A DNA stretch of 64,000 bases from NCBI GenBank assembly GCA_034376725.1, contig JAXMJH010000002.1, positions 17,412-81,411 on the forward strand, read 5' to 3'. Below are positions 42,227-50,045 of the stretch, piece after piece. Numbering within the stretch: the first letter of the stretch is position 1; each line of letters opens with the position of its first letter. A program made the translations under genes and the position numbers. The DNA is from UBA11164 sp034376725 (lineage in GTDB: Bacteria; Pseudomonadota; Gammaproteobacteria; Xanthomonadales; Xanthomonadaceae). Below the pieces are notes generated by a model. The model searched no databases. It was not told the DNA's origin and saw only the letters and a program-made list of their open reading frames with translations.

Positions 42227-44875
42227 ATGAAAACCAGCAACCAGATTCGCGCGGATTTTCTCGACTATTTCCGACGCAACGGCCACGAAGTGGTCGCTTC
42301 GAGTTCCCTCGTGCCGGGCAACGACCCGACCCTGCTGTTCACCAATGCCGGCATGGTGCAGTTCAAGGATGTGTTTCTCGGTGCCGAAAAGCGATCGTAT
42401 GTGCGAGCGGTAACGTCGCAGCGCTGCGTGCGTGCCGGCGGCAAGCACAACGATCTCGACCAGGTCGGTTACACCGCGCGTCATCACACGTTTTTCGAGA
42501 TGCTGGGCAACTTCAGCTTCGGCGACTACTTCAAGCGCGATGCCATCCGGTTCGCCTGGGAGCTGTTGACTGAAGTCTGGGGAATCCCGGCCGACAAGCT
42601 CCTGGTCACCATCTACCATACCGACGACGAAGCCTTCGATCTCTGGCATCGGCAGATCGGGCTGCCGGTCGAGCGGATCATCCGGATTGGAGACAACAAG
42701 GGCGCGCCCTATGCCAGCGACAACTTCTGGCAGATGGCTGATACCGGCCCGTGCGGCCCGTGCACCGAAATTTTCTACGATCACGGCCCGCACATTGCCG
42801 GAGGCCCGCCCGGATCGCCGGACGAAGATGGCGATCGGTTCATCGAAATCTGGAATCTGGTGTTCATGCAGTTCGACCGGCAGTCCGACGGCAGCCTGTT
42901 GCCGCTGCCGGCACCCTGCGTTGACACCGGCATGGGTCTTGAGCGCCTGGCAGCCGTGCTCCAGCATGTCCATTCGAACTACGAGATCGATCTGTTCTCC
43001 TATCTCATCAAGGCCGCCGCGCGGATCGCCGGCAGCGAGGACCTCGACAACAAGTCGCTGCGGGTGATCGCCGATCACATTCGCGCCTGCGCCTTTCTGA
43101 TCGTCGATGGCGTACTGCCGTCGAACGAAGGCCGCGGCTATGTGCTGCGTCGGATCATCCGGCGAGCGGTCAGGCACATCTGGAAGCTCGGTGCGCTCGC
43201 TTCGGAGGGTGCATTCTGGAAAATGGTGTCACCCCTGGTCGCGCAGATGGGCGAGGCCTATCCCGAACTGGCACGCGGCCAGGCCCGGGTGGAACAGGTC
43301 ATCAAGTCCGAAGAGGCCGCTTTCGCCCAGACACTGGATGCCGGAATGCAGCGGCTCGGCGGACTGCTCGACAAGTCCGGCGACGTGCTGGACGGCGAGG
43401 CGTTGTTCCAGCTCCACGATACGTTCGGCTGTCCGCCGGATCTGATCCTCGACATCCTGCGCGAGCGCGGGGCGACGCTGGCTGACGACGCCATGACCGT
43501 CTACCAGCGATCGATGAACGAACAGCGTGAGCGTGCGCGTTCGGCGAGCCGGTTCACCGGGGGCAGCAGCCTGCCGGGCGAATGGGTTGCCCGGCTGGAG
43601 CCAACCCGGTTCGAGGGCTACGACGCGCTCGCCTCGAGCGGCTGCCGGGTGGTGGTACTGATGAAAAACGGCGCGCCGGTCGAGTCGCTGATCGCTGGTG
43701 ATGAGGGCGCAGTGATCCTCGATCGCACGCCGTTCTACGCCGAGTCCGGTGGACAGGTCGGCGATGTGGGGCAGCTGTGCGGCGAGTCGGCGCGCTTCGA
43801 GGTTTCTGACACCCAGAAAGTCTCTGCGGTATTTCACGGCCATTTCGGGCGGCTGCTGGAGGGCGCGATTGCGCTTGGCGATCTGCTCGATGCGCGAGTG
43901 GAAGGCGATTGCCGGGCGGCGACTGTCCTCAACCACTCCGCCACCCATCTGCTGCACGCGGCCCTGCGAGCGCAACTGGGCGAGCACGTTCAGCAGAAGG
44001 GCTCGCTGGTGGCGCCGGATCGGCTGCGGTTCGATTTTTCGCATTTCGAGCCGATCCGGCGCGAGCAGCTGGCGCGCATCGAAGAAATGGTGAATGCGGA
44101 AATCCGTCGCAACGAACAGGCCGAAGTGCACCAGATGTCGATGCAGGAAGCGCTCGATTTTGGCGCGCTGGCCCTGTTCGGCGAAAAATACGGCGAGCGG
44201 GTGCGTGTGCTGCGCATGGGCTCGTTCTCGACCGAGCTTTGCGGCGGTACCCATGTGCGCCGCACCGGCGATATCGGCGTATTCAAGATCGTGTCCGAGA
44301 GCGGCATCTCGGCAGGCGTGAGGCGTATCGAAGCGGTTACCGGCCAGCGGGCGCTGGACCATATTGCCGACCAAGAGCGCGCGCTGGATCAGGTCGCCAG
44401 CCTGCTTGGTGCCGGCCGCAGCGATGCTGCCGAGCGGCTGGCCCAACTCATCGAGCGGCAGAAGAAGCTGGAGCGCGAACTGGAAGCGTTCAGGGCGCGG
44501 GCGACTGCCGGAGCCAGTGCCGATCTGGCCGCCGAAGCGACCGATGTCGACGGGATCAAAGTGATCGCCGCTCGGGTGGAGGGCATGGCCGCTAAAGATC
44601 TGCGCGAGGCGGTCGATAACCTCAAGAACCGGCTCGGTGACGCGGTAATCATTCTCGCCGCTGTAGTTGACGGCAAAGCGTCGCTGGTCTCGGGGGTCTC
44701 GGGTGTTGCGTTGAAGTCGATCAAAGCGGGCGACCTGCTTTCGCACGTCGCCGCGCAGATTGGCGGCAAGGGCGGCGGTCGCGCCGACCTCGCCCAGGGC
44801 GGCGGGCCCGATGGCCCGGCGCTGGCCGCCGCGCTTTCCGAGGTTGCCTCGTGGGTGTCTGAACGCGTGCAGTGA
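42227..44875 (+). CDS. alaS: Alanyl-tRNA synthetase
   Basis: 882 aa. The N-terminus MKTSNQIRADFLDYFRRNGHE is diagnostic. Class II motifs include LFTNAGMVQFKDVFLG and RHHTFFEMLGNFSFGDYFK. The editing-domain zinc ligands H570 and H574 (NHSATHLLH) and C672 and H676 (CGGTHV) are intact, as is the C-terminal GGKGGGRADLAQGGG C-Ala domain. Follows recX after 277 bp in which no gene is seen. Confidence 0.98.
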   Translation: MKTSNQIRADFLDYFRRNGHEVVASSSLVPGNDPTLLFTNAGMVQFKDVFLGAEKRSYVRAVTSQRCVRAGGKHNDLDQVGYTARHHTFFEMLGNFSFGDYFKRDAIRFAWELLTEVWGIPADKLLVTIYHTDDEAFDLWHRQIGLPVERIIRIGDNKGAPYASDNFWQMADTGPCGPCTEIFYDHGPHIAGGPPGSPDEDGDRFIEIWNLVFMQFDRQSDGSLLPLPAPCVDTGMGLERLAAVLQHVHSNYEIDLFSYLIKAAARIAGSEDLDNKSLRVIADHIRACAFLIVDGVLPSNEGRGYVLRRIIRRAVRHIWKLGALASEGAFWKMVSPLVAQMGEAYPELARGQARVEQVIKSEEAAFAQTLDAGMQRLGGLLDKSGDVLDGEALFQLHDTFGCPPDLILDILRERGATLADDAMTVYQRSMNEQRERARSASRFTGGSSLPGEWVARLEPTRFEGYDALASSGCRVVVLMKNGAPVESLIAGDEGAVILDRTPFYAESGGQVGDVGQLCGESARFEVSDTQKVSAVFHGHFGRLLEGAIALGDLLDARVEGDCRAATVLNHSATHLLHAALRAQLGEHVQQKGSLVAPDRLRFDFSHFEPIRREQLARIEEMVNAEIRRNEQAEVHQMSMQEALDFGALALFGEKYGERVRVLRMGSFSTELCGGTHVRRTGDIGVFKIVSESGISAGVRRIEAVTGQRALDHIADQERALDQVASLLGAGRSDAAERLAQLIERQKKLERELEAFRARATAGASADLAAEATDVDGIKVIAARVEGMAAKDLREAVDNLKNRLGDAVIILAAVVDGKASLVSGVSGVALKSIKAGDLLSHVAAQIGGKGGGRADLAQGGGPDGPALAAALSEVASWVSERVQ

Positions 44876-45017
44876 GACCAATGTCATTGCGTCCAGGTGT
44901 CCCGCTTGGCTACCATCCGGGCCAGGGGCGTGAAAAAGGGCGAACTGCCAAGCCGGCGGTTCGCGAAATCAAGGACACAACCCGGTTCAAGGATGCCCGG
45001 GCCAGGAGGATCGCGCT

Positions 45018-45224
45018 ATGTTGATATTGACTCGCCGAGTTGGCGAAACCCTGATGATCGGTGACTCGGTGACCGTGACGGTGCTCGGGGTGAAGGGAAA
45101 TCAGGTGCGGATAGGCATCACCGCTCCGAAAGACGTTGCAGTGCATCGTGAAGAGATCTACCAACGCATCCACCGGGGCGAATCGCCTCCGGCCGACAAG
45201 GGCACGCACGAACCGCCGGAGTGA
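45018..45224 (+). CDS. csrA: Carbon storage regulator CsrA
   Basis: 68 aa, standard CsrA: MLILTRRVGETLMIGD, KGNQVRIGITAPKDVAVHREEIY; R44 and the flanking RNA-binding strands are conserved. It binds GGA motifs in mRNA leaders. Its own leader contains AAGGA at about 44989 and AGGAGGA at 45003-45009, the latter being the ribosome site, which allows autorepression. Followed by tRNA-Ser as in many gammaproteobacteria. Confidence 0.97.
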   Translation: MLILTRRVGETLMIGDSVTVTVLGVKGNQVRIGITAPKDVAVHREEIYQRIHRGESPPADKGTHEPPE

Positions 45225-45297
45225 GTGAGCGGTTCGTGGTTGCTCTGAGGTTGCTTTGCCGGTAATCTGCGTGGCTGCGTTGCAGTGCACACGTTTT

Positions 45298-45390
45298 GGA
45301 GAGATGCCCGAGTGGCTGAAGGGGCTCCCCTGCTAAGGGAGTATAGGGTTTATAGCCTTATCGAGGGTTCGAATCCCTCTCTCTCCGCCA
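45298..45390 (+). tRNA. tRNA-Ser(GCT)
   Basis: 93 nt with encoded CCA. The acceptor GGAGAGA pairs with TCTCTCC; anticodon loop CTGCTAA; a long variable arm marks it as a serine tRNA. The T-arm GGTTCGAATCC is intact. Confidence 0.97.
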
Positions 45391-45431
45391 GACACACGAA
45401 GGGGCCCCCAGCGGGCCCCTTCGTGTGTCTG
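45389..45431 (+). terminator. Perfect 19-bp hairpin directly after tRNA-Ser(GCT)
   Basis: Left arm 45389-45407, loop CCAGC, right arm 45413-45431, all 19 pairs perfect. The left arm starts within the encoded CCA of the tRNA. No T-tract follows. It probably terminates the transcript or guides 3' processing, and could act in both directions. Confidence 0.6.
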
Positions 45432-45601
45432 GCTCCCTGCGATGCGCGTCGAACGGTTCGGTTGGACGGATGTTCCGTCGTTCCGCGCGGGCGGGACCGG
45501 CGTGGGTGGGTCAGGGCGAAGACCGTCCGCCATCATCGATCGAAAAGGCAGATTTGCTCGTTGACGCGGAGCGGGAGTCTGGCCATAATGTTGCGCTCAG
45601 C

Positions 45602-45678
45602 GCGCCCGTAGCTCAGTTGGATAGAGTACCAGGCTACGAACTTGGTGGTCGGGAGTTCGAATCTCTCCGGGCGCGCCA
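45602..45678 (+). tRNA. tRNA-Arg(ACG)
   Basis: 77 nt with CCA. The acceptor GCGCCCG pairs with CGGGCGC; anticodon stem CCAGG with loop CTACGAA. The A34 is expected to become inosine through TadA. It has its own terminator and so is probably a single-gene unit. Confidence 0.97.
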
Positions 45679-45689
45679 TTTACAAGGAG

Positions 45690-45722
45690 AGGGCCGGCCA
45701 GGCGTCGGCCCTTTCGTTTTTC
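45690..45722 (+). terminator. Terminator after tRNA-Arg(ACG)
   Basis: AGGGCCG pairs with CGGCCCT across a 9-nt loop, followed by TTCGTTTTT. Confidence 0.75.
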
Positions 45723-45805
45723 CGGTTTTCGTTGACGGCCTCGCGGTCGGGTTTTACCATTTGTACGATTCGAGATTGGCGCTGCATGGCCTCGGTCATC
45801 TCCGC

Positions 45806-45882
45806 CGGGGTATAGCTCAGCCTGGTAGAGCGCCAGCTTTGGGAGCTGGATGTCGTGGGTTCGAATCCCTCTGCCCCGACCA
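45806..45882 (+). tRNA. tRNA-Pro(TGG)
   Basis: 77 nt with CCA. Acceptor CGGGGTA with TGCCCCG; anticodon loop TTTGGGA within the stem CCAGC/GCTGG. First of a tight run Pro-Arg-His-Lys-Leu leading to tig. Confidence 0.97.
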
Positions 45883-45951
45883 ATCCCGCTGCCAGGGCGC
45901 GAAGGGTGGATATGCGCGCTGCGTCGGGCGCGGGTATCATGTCCGGCCGTT

Positions 45952-46028
45952 GCGCCCGTAGCTCAACCGGATAGAGCACCGGCCTTCTAAGCCGACGGTT
46001 ACAGGTTCGAGTCCTGTCGGGCGCGCCA
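45952..46028 (+). tRNA. tRNA-Arg(TCT)
   Basis: 77 nt with CCA. Acceptor GCGCCCG with CGGGCGC; anticodon loop CTTCTAA. It shares its acceptor stem with the Arg(ACG) gene at 45602. Confidence 0.97.
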
Positions 46029-46088
46029 CCCGCTCAGGGGTAAAGGCAGGCGGCGCTACAGGGAGGCGTGACCGGACAAAGCGTTTAT

Positions 46089-46166
46089 GGTGGATGTAGC
46101 TCAGTTGGTTAGAGCACTGGATTGTGATTCCAGATGTCGCGGGTTCGAGTCCCGTCTTCCACCCCA
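46089..46166 (+). tRNA. tRNA-His(GTG)
   Basis: 78 nt including the extra 5' G(-1) that pairs with C73, and CCA. The anticodon stem CTGGA/TCCAG encloses loop TTGTGAT. The acceptor contains one T-T mismatch at position 6. Confidence 0.95.
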
Positions 46167-46230
46167 CTCACAGGATGCGGCACAATACCCCGCTTCCAAG
46201 GACATCCGCCAAGGCGGTTGAGGTTGTCAG

Positions 46231-46306
<76 letters not shown>

Positions 46307-46343
46307 TCCTCACCTTGAAAACACCCCATCCGACCTTGACAGG

Positions 46344-46428
46344 GCGAAAGTGGCGGAACTGGTAGACGCGCTGGATTTAGGTTCCAGTGGGGCAACCCGT
46401 GAGAGTTCGAGTCTCTCCTTTCGCACCA
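46344..46428 (+). tRNA. tRNA-Leu(TAG)
   Basis: 85 nt with CCA. Acceptor GCGAAAG with CTTTCGC; anticodon loop TTTAGGT; a class II variable arm is present. It ends 77 bp before the tig ATG, with no terminator between, so tig may be read through from the tRNA operon. Confidence 0.97.
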
Positions 46429-46505
46429 TCGGCTTTCATGGTCGGCCGGATCGCCCGGAATCGGGCTTCGACTCAACAGCAGGTGCGATCGTGGCAGGAG
46501 AAAAC

Positions 46506-47813
46506 ATGCAGGTTTCAGTTGAAAGCGTCGGCGCGCTCGAGCGCAAGTTGACCGTGAGTGTTCCCACCGACCGACTCGACAGCGTGGTCAGCGCGAAGGT
46601 GGGCGAGTTGACCCGCACCGCACAGATCAAGGGCTTCCGTCGAGGCAAGGTGCCGCGTCGGGTGATCGAACAGCGCTATGGTCAACAGATTCGCAACGAA
46701 GCGATGTCCGACCTGCTCGGCAGCACTTTCGACCAGGCCCTGCGCGAGCAGAGCCTGCGTCCGGCCGGCGCGCCCAGCATCAAGACCGTGGACGATGCCG
46801 CCGAAGGCGAAATTCAGTACGTCGCCACCTTCGAGGTGCTTCCCGACTTCGGCGAAATCGATGTCTCCGATCTGGCGATCACCCGCTACACCTCGACCGT
46901 CGAAGACACCGACATCGACGCGATGATCGAAACCCTCCGGGCGCAGCGCCGCGGTTGGCGCAAGGTCGAGCGGCCGGCCGCCGAAGGCGATGCCGTGGCG
47001 ATCGAGTCGCATTCGGTGATCGACGGTGTGCGCAAGCCGGCCGAAGGCGTCGAGCGCGGCGCGGTGATTCTCGGCGCCGAAGGCATGCTGCCCCAGGTTG
47101 GCGAAGCGCTGATCGGTAAGAGCGCCGGCGACGATGTCGAGATCGACACTGTGTACCCCGACAACTGGCGGGTTCAGGACGTGGCCGGCAAGTCGGCCCA
47201 TATCAGCGTCCGCGTGGTCGGAGTCTCCGAACCGCACGTGCCCGAGGTCGACGCCGAGTTCATCGCCAGTTTCGGCATCGCCGAGGGCGACGTCGAACGT
47301 TTCCGCGCCGAAGTGCGTGCCAATCTCGAGCGCGAACTGAAGTCGGCGCTGCTGGCGCGTCTGCGCAACCAGGTCGCCGAGAAGATATTCGAGCGCTACG
47401 GCGAGCACGATCTGCCCAAAGGGATGATCGAGGCCGAGGCGAAAGAGCTTGCCCGGCGCACCCAGGCGCAGGCCGAGGAGCAGGGCCAGAAAGACATCGC
47501 GATTTCGCCGGAGGCGTTCCAGGCATCCGGTCGGCGCCGGGTTGCGGTGGGGCTGGTGCTTTCCGAGCTGGCCCGCCAGAAGAGCATCCGGCTCGATCCG
47601 CAGCGGGTGAATCAATCGCTGATGAGCATCGCCTCCACCTACGAGGAGCCGGAGCAGGTGGTCGAGCTGTATCGCTCCGATGAGCGGCTGCTGGAAGGTC
47701 TGCGGGCCAGCGTTCTCGAGGAACAGGTCATGGAGTGGATCGCCGATCACGCCACGGTTTCGGAAGAAGCGCTGCCGTTCAGCGACGCGATGCAGTCCTC
47801 ACGTGCCGGCTGA
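46506..47813 (+). CDS. tig: Trigger factor
   Basis: 435 aa. The start MQVSVESVGALERKLTVSVP aligns with the family and lies behind an AGGAG. The N-terminal ribosome-docking signature is KGFRRGKVPRRVIEQRYG; a PPIase domain (about 150-245) and a long helical C-terminal arm follow. It is a ribosome-bound chaperone for nascent chains. It is followed by clpP, clpX and lon, the conserved quality-control cluster. Confidence 0.97.
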   Translation: MQVSVESVGALERKLTVSVPTDRLDSVVSAKVGELTRTAQIKGFRRGKVPRRVIEQRYGQQIRNEAMSDLLGSTFDQALREQSLRPAGAPSIKTVDDAAEGEIQYVATFEVLPDFGEIDVSDLAITRYTSTVEDTDIDAMIETLRAQRRGWRKVERPAAEGDAVAIESHSVIDGVRKPAEGVERGAVILGAEGMLPQVGEALIGKSAGDDVEIDTVYPDNWRVQDVAGKSAHISVRVVGVSEPHVPEVDAEFIASFGIAEGDVERFRAEVRANLERELKSALLARLRNQVAEKIFERYGEHDLPKGMIEAEAKELARRTQAQAEEQGQKDIAISPEAFQASGRRRVAVGLVLSELARQKSIRLDPQRVNQSLMSIASTYEEPEQVVELYRSDERLLEGLRASVLEEQVMEWIADHATVSEEALPFSDAMQSSRAG

Positions 47814-47852
47814 TACGGTATCCTGAACGATCAACGGCAGATGGAGCAGCGA

Positions 47853-48497
47853 ATGAGCAGCACGACCTCGGGGCGTTTCGACACCCAGGCCCTGAATCTG
47901 GTGCCGATCGTGGTCGAGCAGACCGCGCGTGGCGAACGGTCCTACGACATCTATTCGCGTCTGCTCAAGGAGCGGGTGATTTTTCTCGTCGGCCCGGTCG
48001 AGGACCACGTCGCCAACGTGATCATCGCCCAGTTGTTGTTCCTGGAGGCCGATAACCCCGAGAAGGACATCAGCCTGTACATCAATTCTCCCGGCGGTCT
48101 GGTGACTGCCGGTCTGGCGATCTACGACACCATGCAGTTCGTTCGCCCCGACGTGAGCACCATCTGCGTGGGTCAGGCGGCCAGCATGGGAGCGTTGCTG
48201 CTGGCGGCCGGTGCCGCCGGTAAGCGCCACTCGCTGCCCAACTCACGGGTGATGATCCATCAGCCGCTGGGCGGCTTTCAGGGCCAGGCCAGCGATATCG
48301 ACATTCACGCGCGAGAGATACTCACCATGCGCGATACGCTCAATCAGATACTGGCCAAGCACACCGGCCAGCCGATCGAGCAGATCGCCAAGGACACCGA
48401 CCGCGACAACTTCAAGAATGCGATCCAGGCCCGGGAATACGGCCTGATCGACCACGTCCTCGATCGTCGCGGCGACGAGACCATCCAGCCCGGTTGA
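47853..48497 (+). CDS. clpP: ATP-dependent Clp protease proteolytic subunit
   Basis: 214 aa from the second ATG (MSSTTSGRFDTQ), preferred because a GGAG lies 6 bp upstream; the ATG at 47841 would add MEQR. The catalytic triad S111 (QAASMGALL), H136 (VMIHQP) and D185 keeps the exact E. coli spacing of 25 and 49 residues. A short N-terminal propeptide is expected to be removed. It forms the tetradecameric chamber fed by ClpX. Confidence 0.97.
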   Translation: MSSTTSGRFDTQALNLVPIVVEQTARGERSYDIYSRLLKERVIFLVGPVEDHVANVIIAQLLFLEADNPEKDISLYINSPGGLVTAGLAIYDTMQFVRPDVSTICVGQAASMGALLLAAGAAGKRHSLPNSRVMIHQPLGGFQGQASDIDIHAREILTMRDTLNQILAKHTGQPIEQIAKDTDRDNFKNAIQAREYGLIDHVLDRRGDETIQPG

Positions 48498-48614
48498 TCG
48501 GGTCCGGAAAGCGGCCCCAGAGGCCGGTCACAGCTCCGAGCGGGGGTGAACGCATCCCCCTGCCGGGCTGTGCTATTCTCCGATCAGACCGACCCCAGAA
48601 CAGGCAATGCCAGC

Positions 48615-49895
48615 ATGTCCGATAGCCAGGGCCGATCCCCCGACAGCGGAAAAATTCTTTACTGCTCCTTCTGTGGCAAGAGCCAGCATGAAGTGCGCAA
48701 GCTCATCGCCGGGCCCAGCGTGTTCATCTGCGATGAATGCGTGGAACTGTGCAATGACATCATCCGCGAGGAGCTTGAGGAAAAAGCCCAGGCGGCGCGC
48801 AGCCACCTGCCCAAGCCGCGCGAGATCATGGATGTGCTCGACCAGTACGTCATCGGCCAGCGGCGGGCCAAAAAGACGCTTTCGGTGGCGGTTTACAACC
48901 ACTACAAGCGCATGGAAAGCCGCCAGAAGAACGACGATGTCGAGCTGGCCAAATCCAATATCCTGCTGATCGGGCCGACCGGCTCGGGCAAGACGCTGCT
49001 GGCGGAGACGCTGGCGCGGCTGCTCAACGTCCCGTTCACCATCGCCGACGCAACCACGCTGACCGAGGCCGGCTACGTCGGTGAGGACGTGGAAAACATC
49101 ATCCAGAAGCTGTTGCAGAACTGCGACTACGATGTCGAGAAGGCCCAGTCGGGCATCGTCTACATCGACGAGATCGACAAGATTTCCCGCAAGGCCGAGA
49201 ATCCCTCGATCACCCGCGACGTGTCGGGCGAGGGCGTTCAGCAGGCGCTGCTCAAGCTGATCGAGGGAACGGTCGCCTCGGTGCCGCCTCAGGGTGGCCG
49301 CAAGCATCCCCAGCAGGAATTCCTGCAGGTCGATACCCGCAACATCCTGTTCATCTGCGGCGGCGCGTTCGCCGGGCTCGAGAAAGTCATCGAACAGCGC
49401 AGCACCGATGCCGGTGGCATCGGTTTCGGGGCCAAGGTGAAGAGCAAGACCCGAAAGACCGAGATCGGCAAGGTGCTGGCAGCGGTCGAGCCGGAGGACC
49501 TGATCAAGTTCGGGTTGATCCCGGAGTTCGTCGGTCGCCTGCCAGTCGTGGCCACGCTGGAGGAGCTTGATGAGGCGGCCTTGGTGCAGATCCTCACCGA
49601 GCCCAAGAACGCCGTTACCAAGCAGTTCAAGAAGCTGTTCGAGATGGAAGGCGTGGATCTGGAAATCCGCGCCGACGCCCTGGCGGCGATCGCTCAGAAG
49701 GCCCTCAAGCGAAAGACCGGCGCCCGCGGCCTGCGCACGATCCTGGAGGGCGTGCTGCTGGACACCATGTTCGAGCTTCCCTCGCTTGAGAATGTCAGCA
49801 AGGTCGTGGTCGACGACTCGGTGATCAGCAACCAGGCCGAGCCGTACCTGATCTATTCCGGCGTTCAGGCTCCGCCCAAGGCTGCGGCGGAGTAG
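48615..49895 (+). CDS. clpX: ATP-dependent Clp protease ATP-binding subunit ClpX
   Basis: 426 aa. The start MSDSQGRSPDSGKILYCSFCG gives the N-terminal zinc-binding domain with C17, C20, C39 and C42. AAA+ motifs: Walker A LIGPTGSGKTLLAE, Walker B IVYIDEIDKI, pore loop GYVGEDVE, sensor II GARGLRTILE and the ClpP-docking IGF-like segment GIGFGAKV. It unfolds substrates for ClpP. A 117-bp gap after clpP may carry its own promoter. Confidence 0.98.
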   Translation: MSDSQGRSPDSGKILYCSFCGKSQHEVRKLIAGPSVFICDECVELCNDIIREELEEKAQAARSHLPKPREIMDVLDQYVIGQRRAKKTLSVAVYNHYKRMESRQKNDDVELAKSNILLIGPTGSGKTLLAETLARLLNVPFTIADATTLTEAGYVGEDVENIIQKLLQNCDYDVEKAQSGIVYIDEIDKISRKAENPSITRDVSGEGVQQALLKLIEGTVASVPPQGGRKHPQQEFLQVDTRNILFICGGAFAGLEKVIEQRSTDAGGIGFGAKVKSKTRKTEIGKVLAAVEPEDLIKFGLIPEFVGRLPVVATLEELDEAALVQILTEPKNAVTKQFKKLFEMEGVDLEIRADALAAIAQKALKRKTGARGLRTILEGVLLDTMFELPSLENVSKVVVDDSVISNQAEPYLIYSGVQAPPKAAAE

Positions 49896-49964
49896 CACAG
49901 CGCTACGCAAGTCACTGATCCTGATGCCCCGCAGCTTGCATCGCGCGGGGCGACTCGACTCTTG

Positions 49965-49993
49965 CTTGCATCCTGGCGGGAGAGCCCCCATAA
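49965..49993 (+). promoter_or_regulatory. Sigma-32 (RpoH) type promoter of lon
   Basis: CTTGCAT (49965-49971), 14 bp, then CCCCATAA (49986-49993) match the heat-shock consensus CTTGAAA / CCCCATNT. An overlapping CTTGCTT lies 4 bp further upstream. The promoter is about 50 bp before the lon ATG. Just upstream, a GCCCCGC/GCGGGGC hairpin (49926-49951) may end the clpX transcript. Confidence 0.7.
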
Positions 49994-50045
49994 ACTAGGC
50001 TGGAGCGGCCCGCCCGGGCTGCCAAGGTTCGTTTGGAGCTCTACG

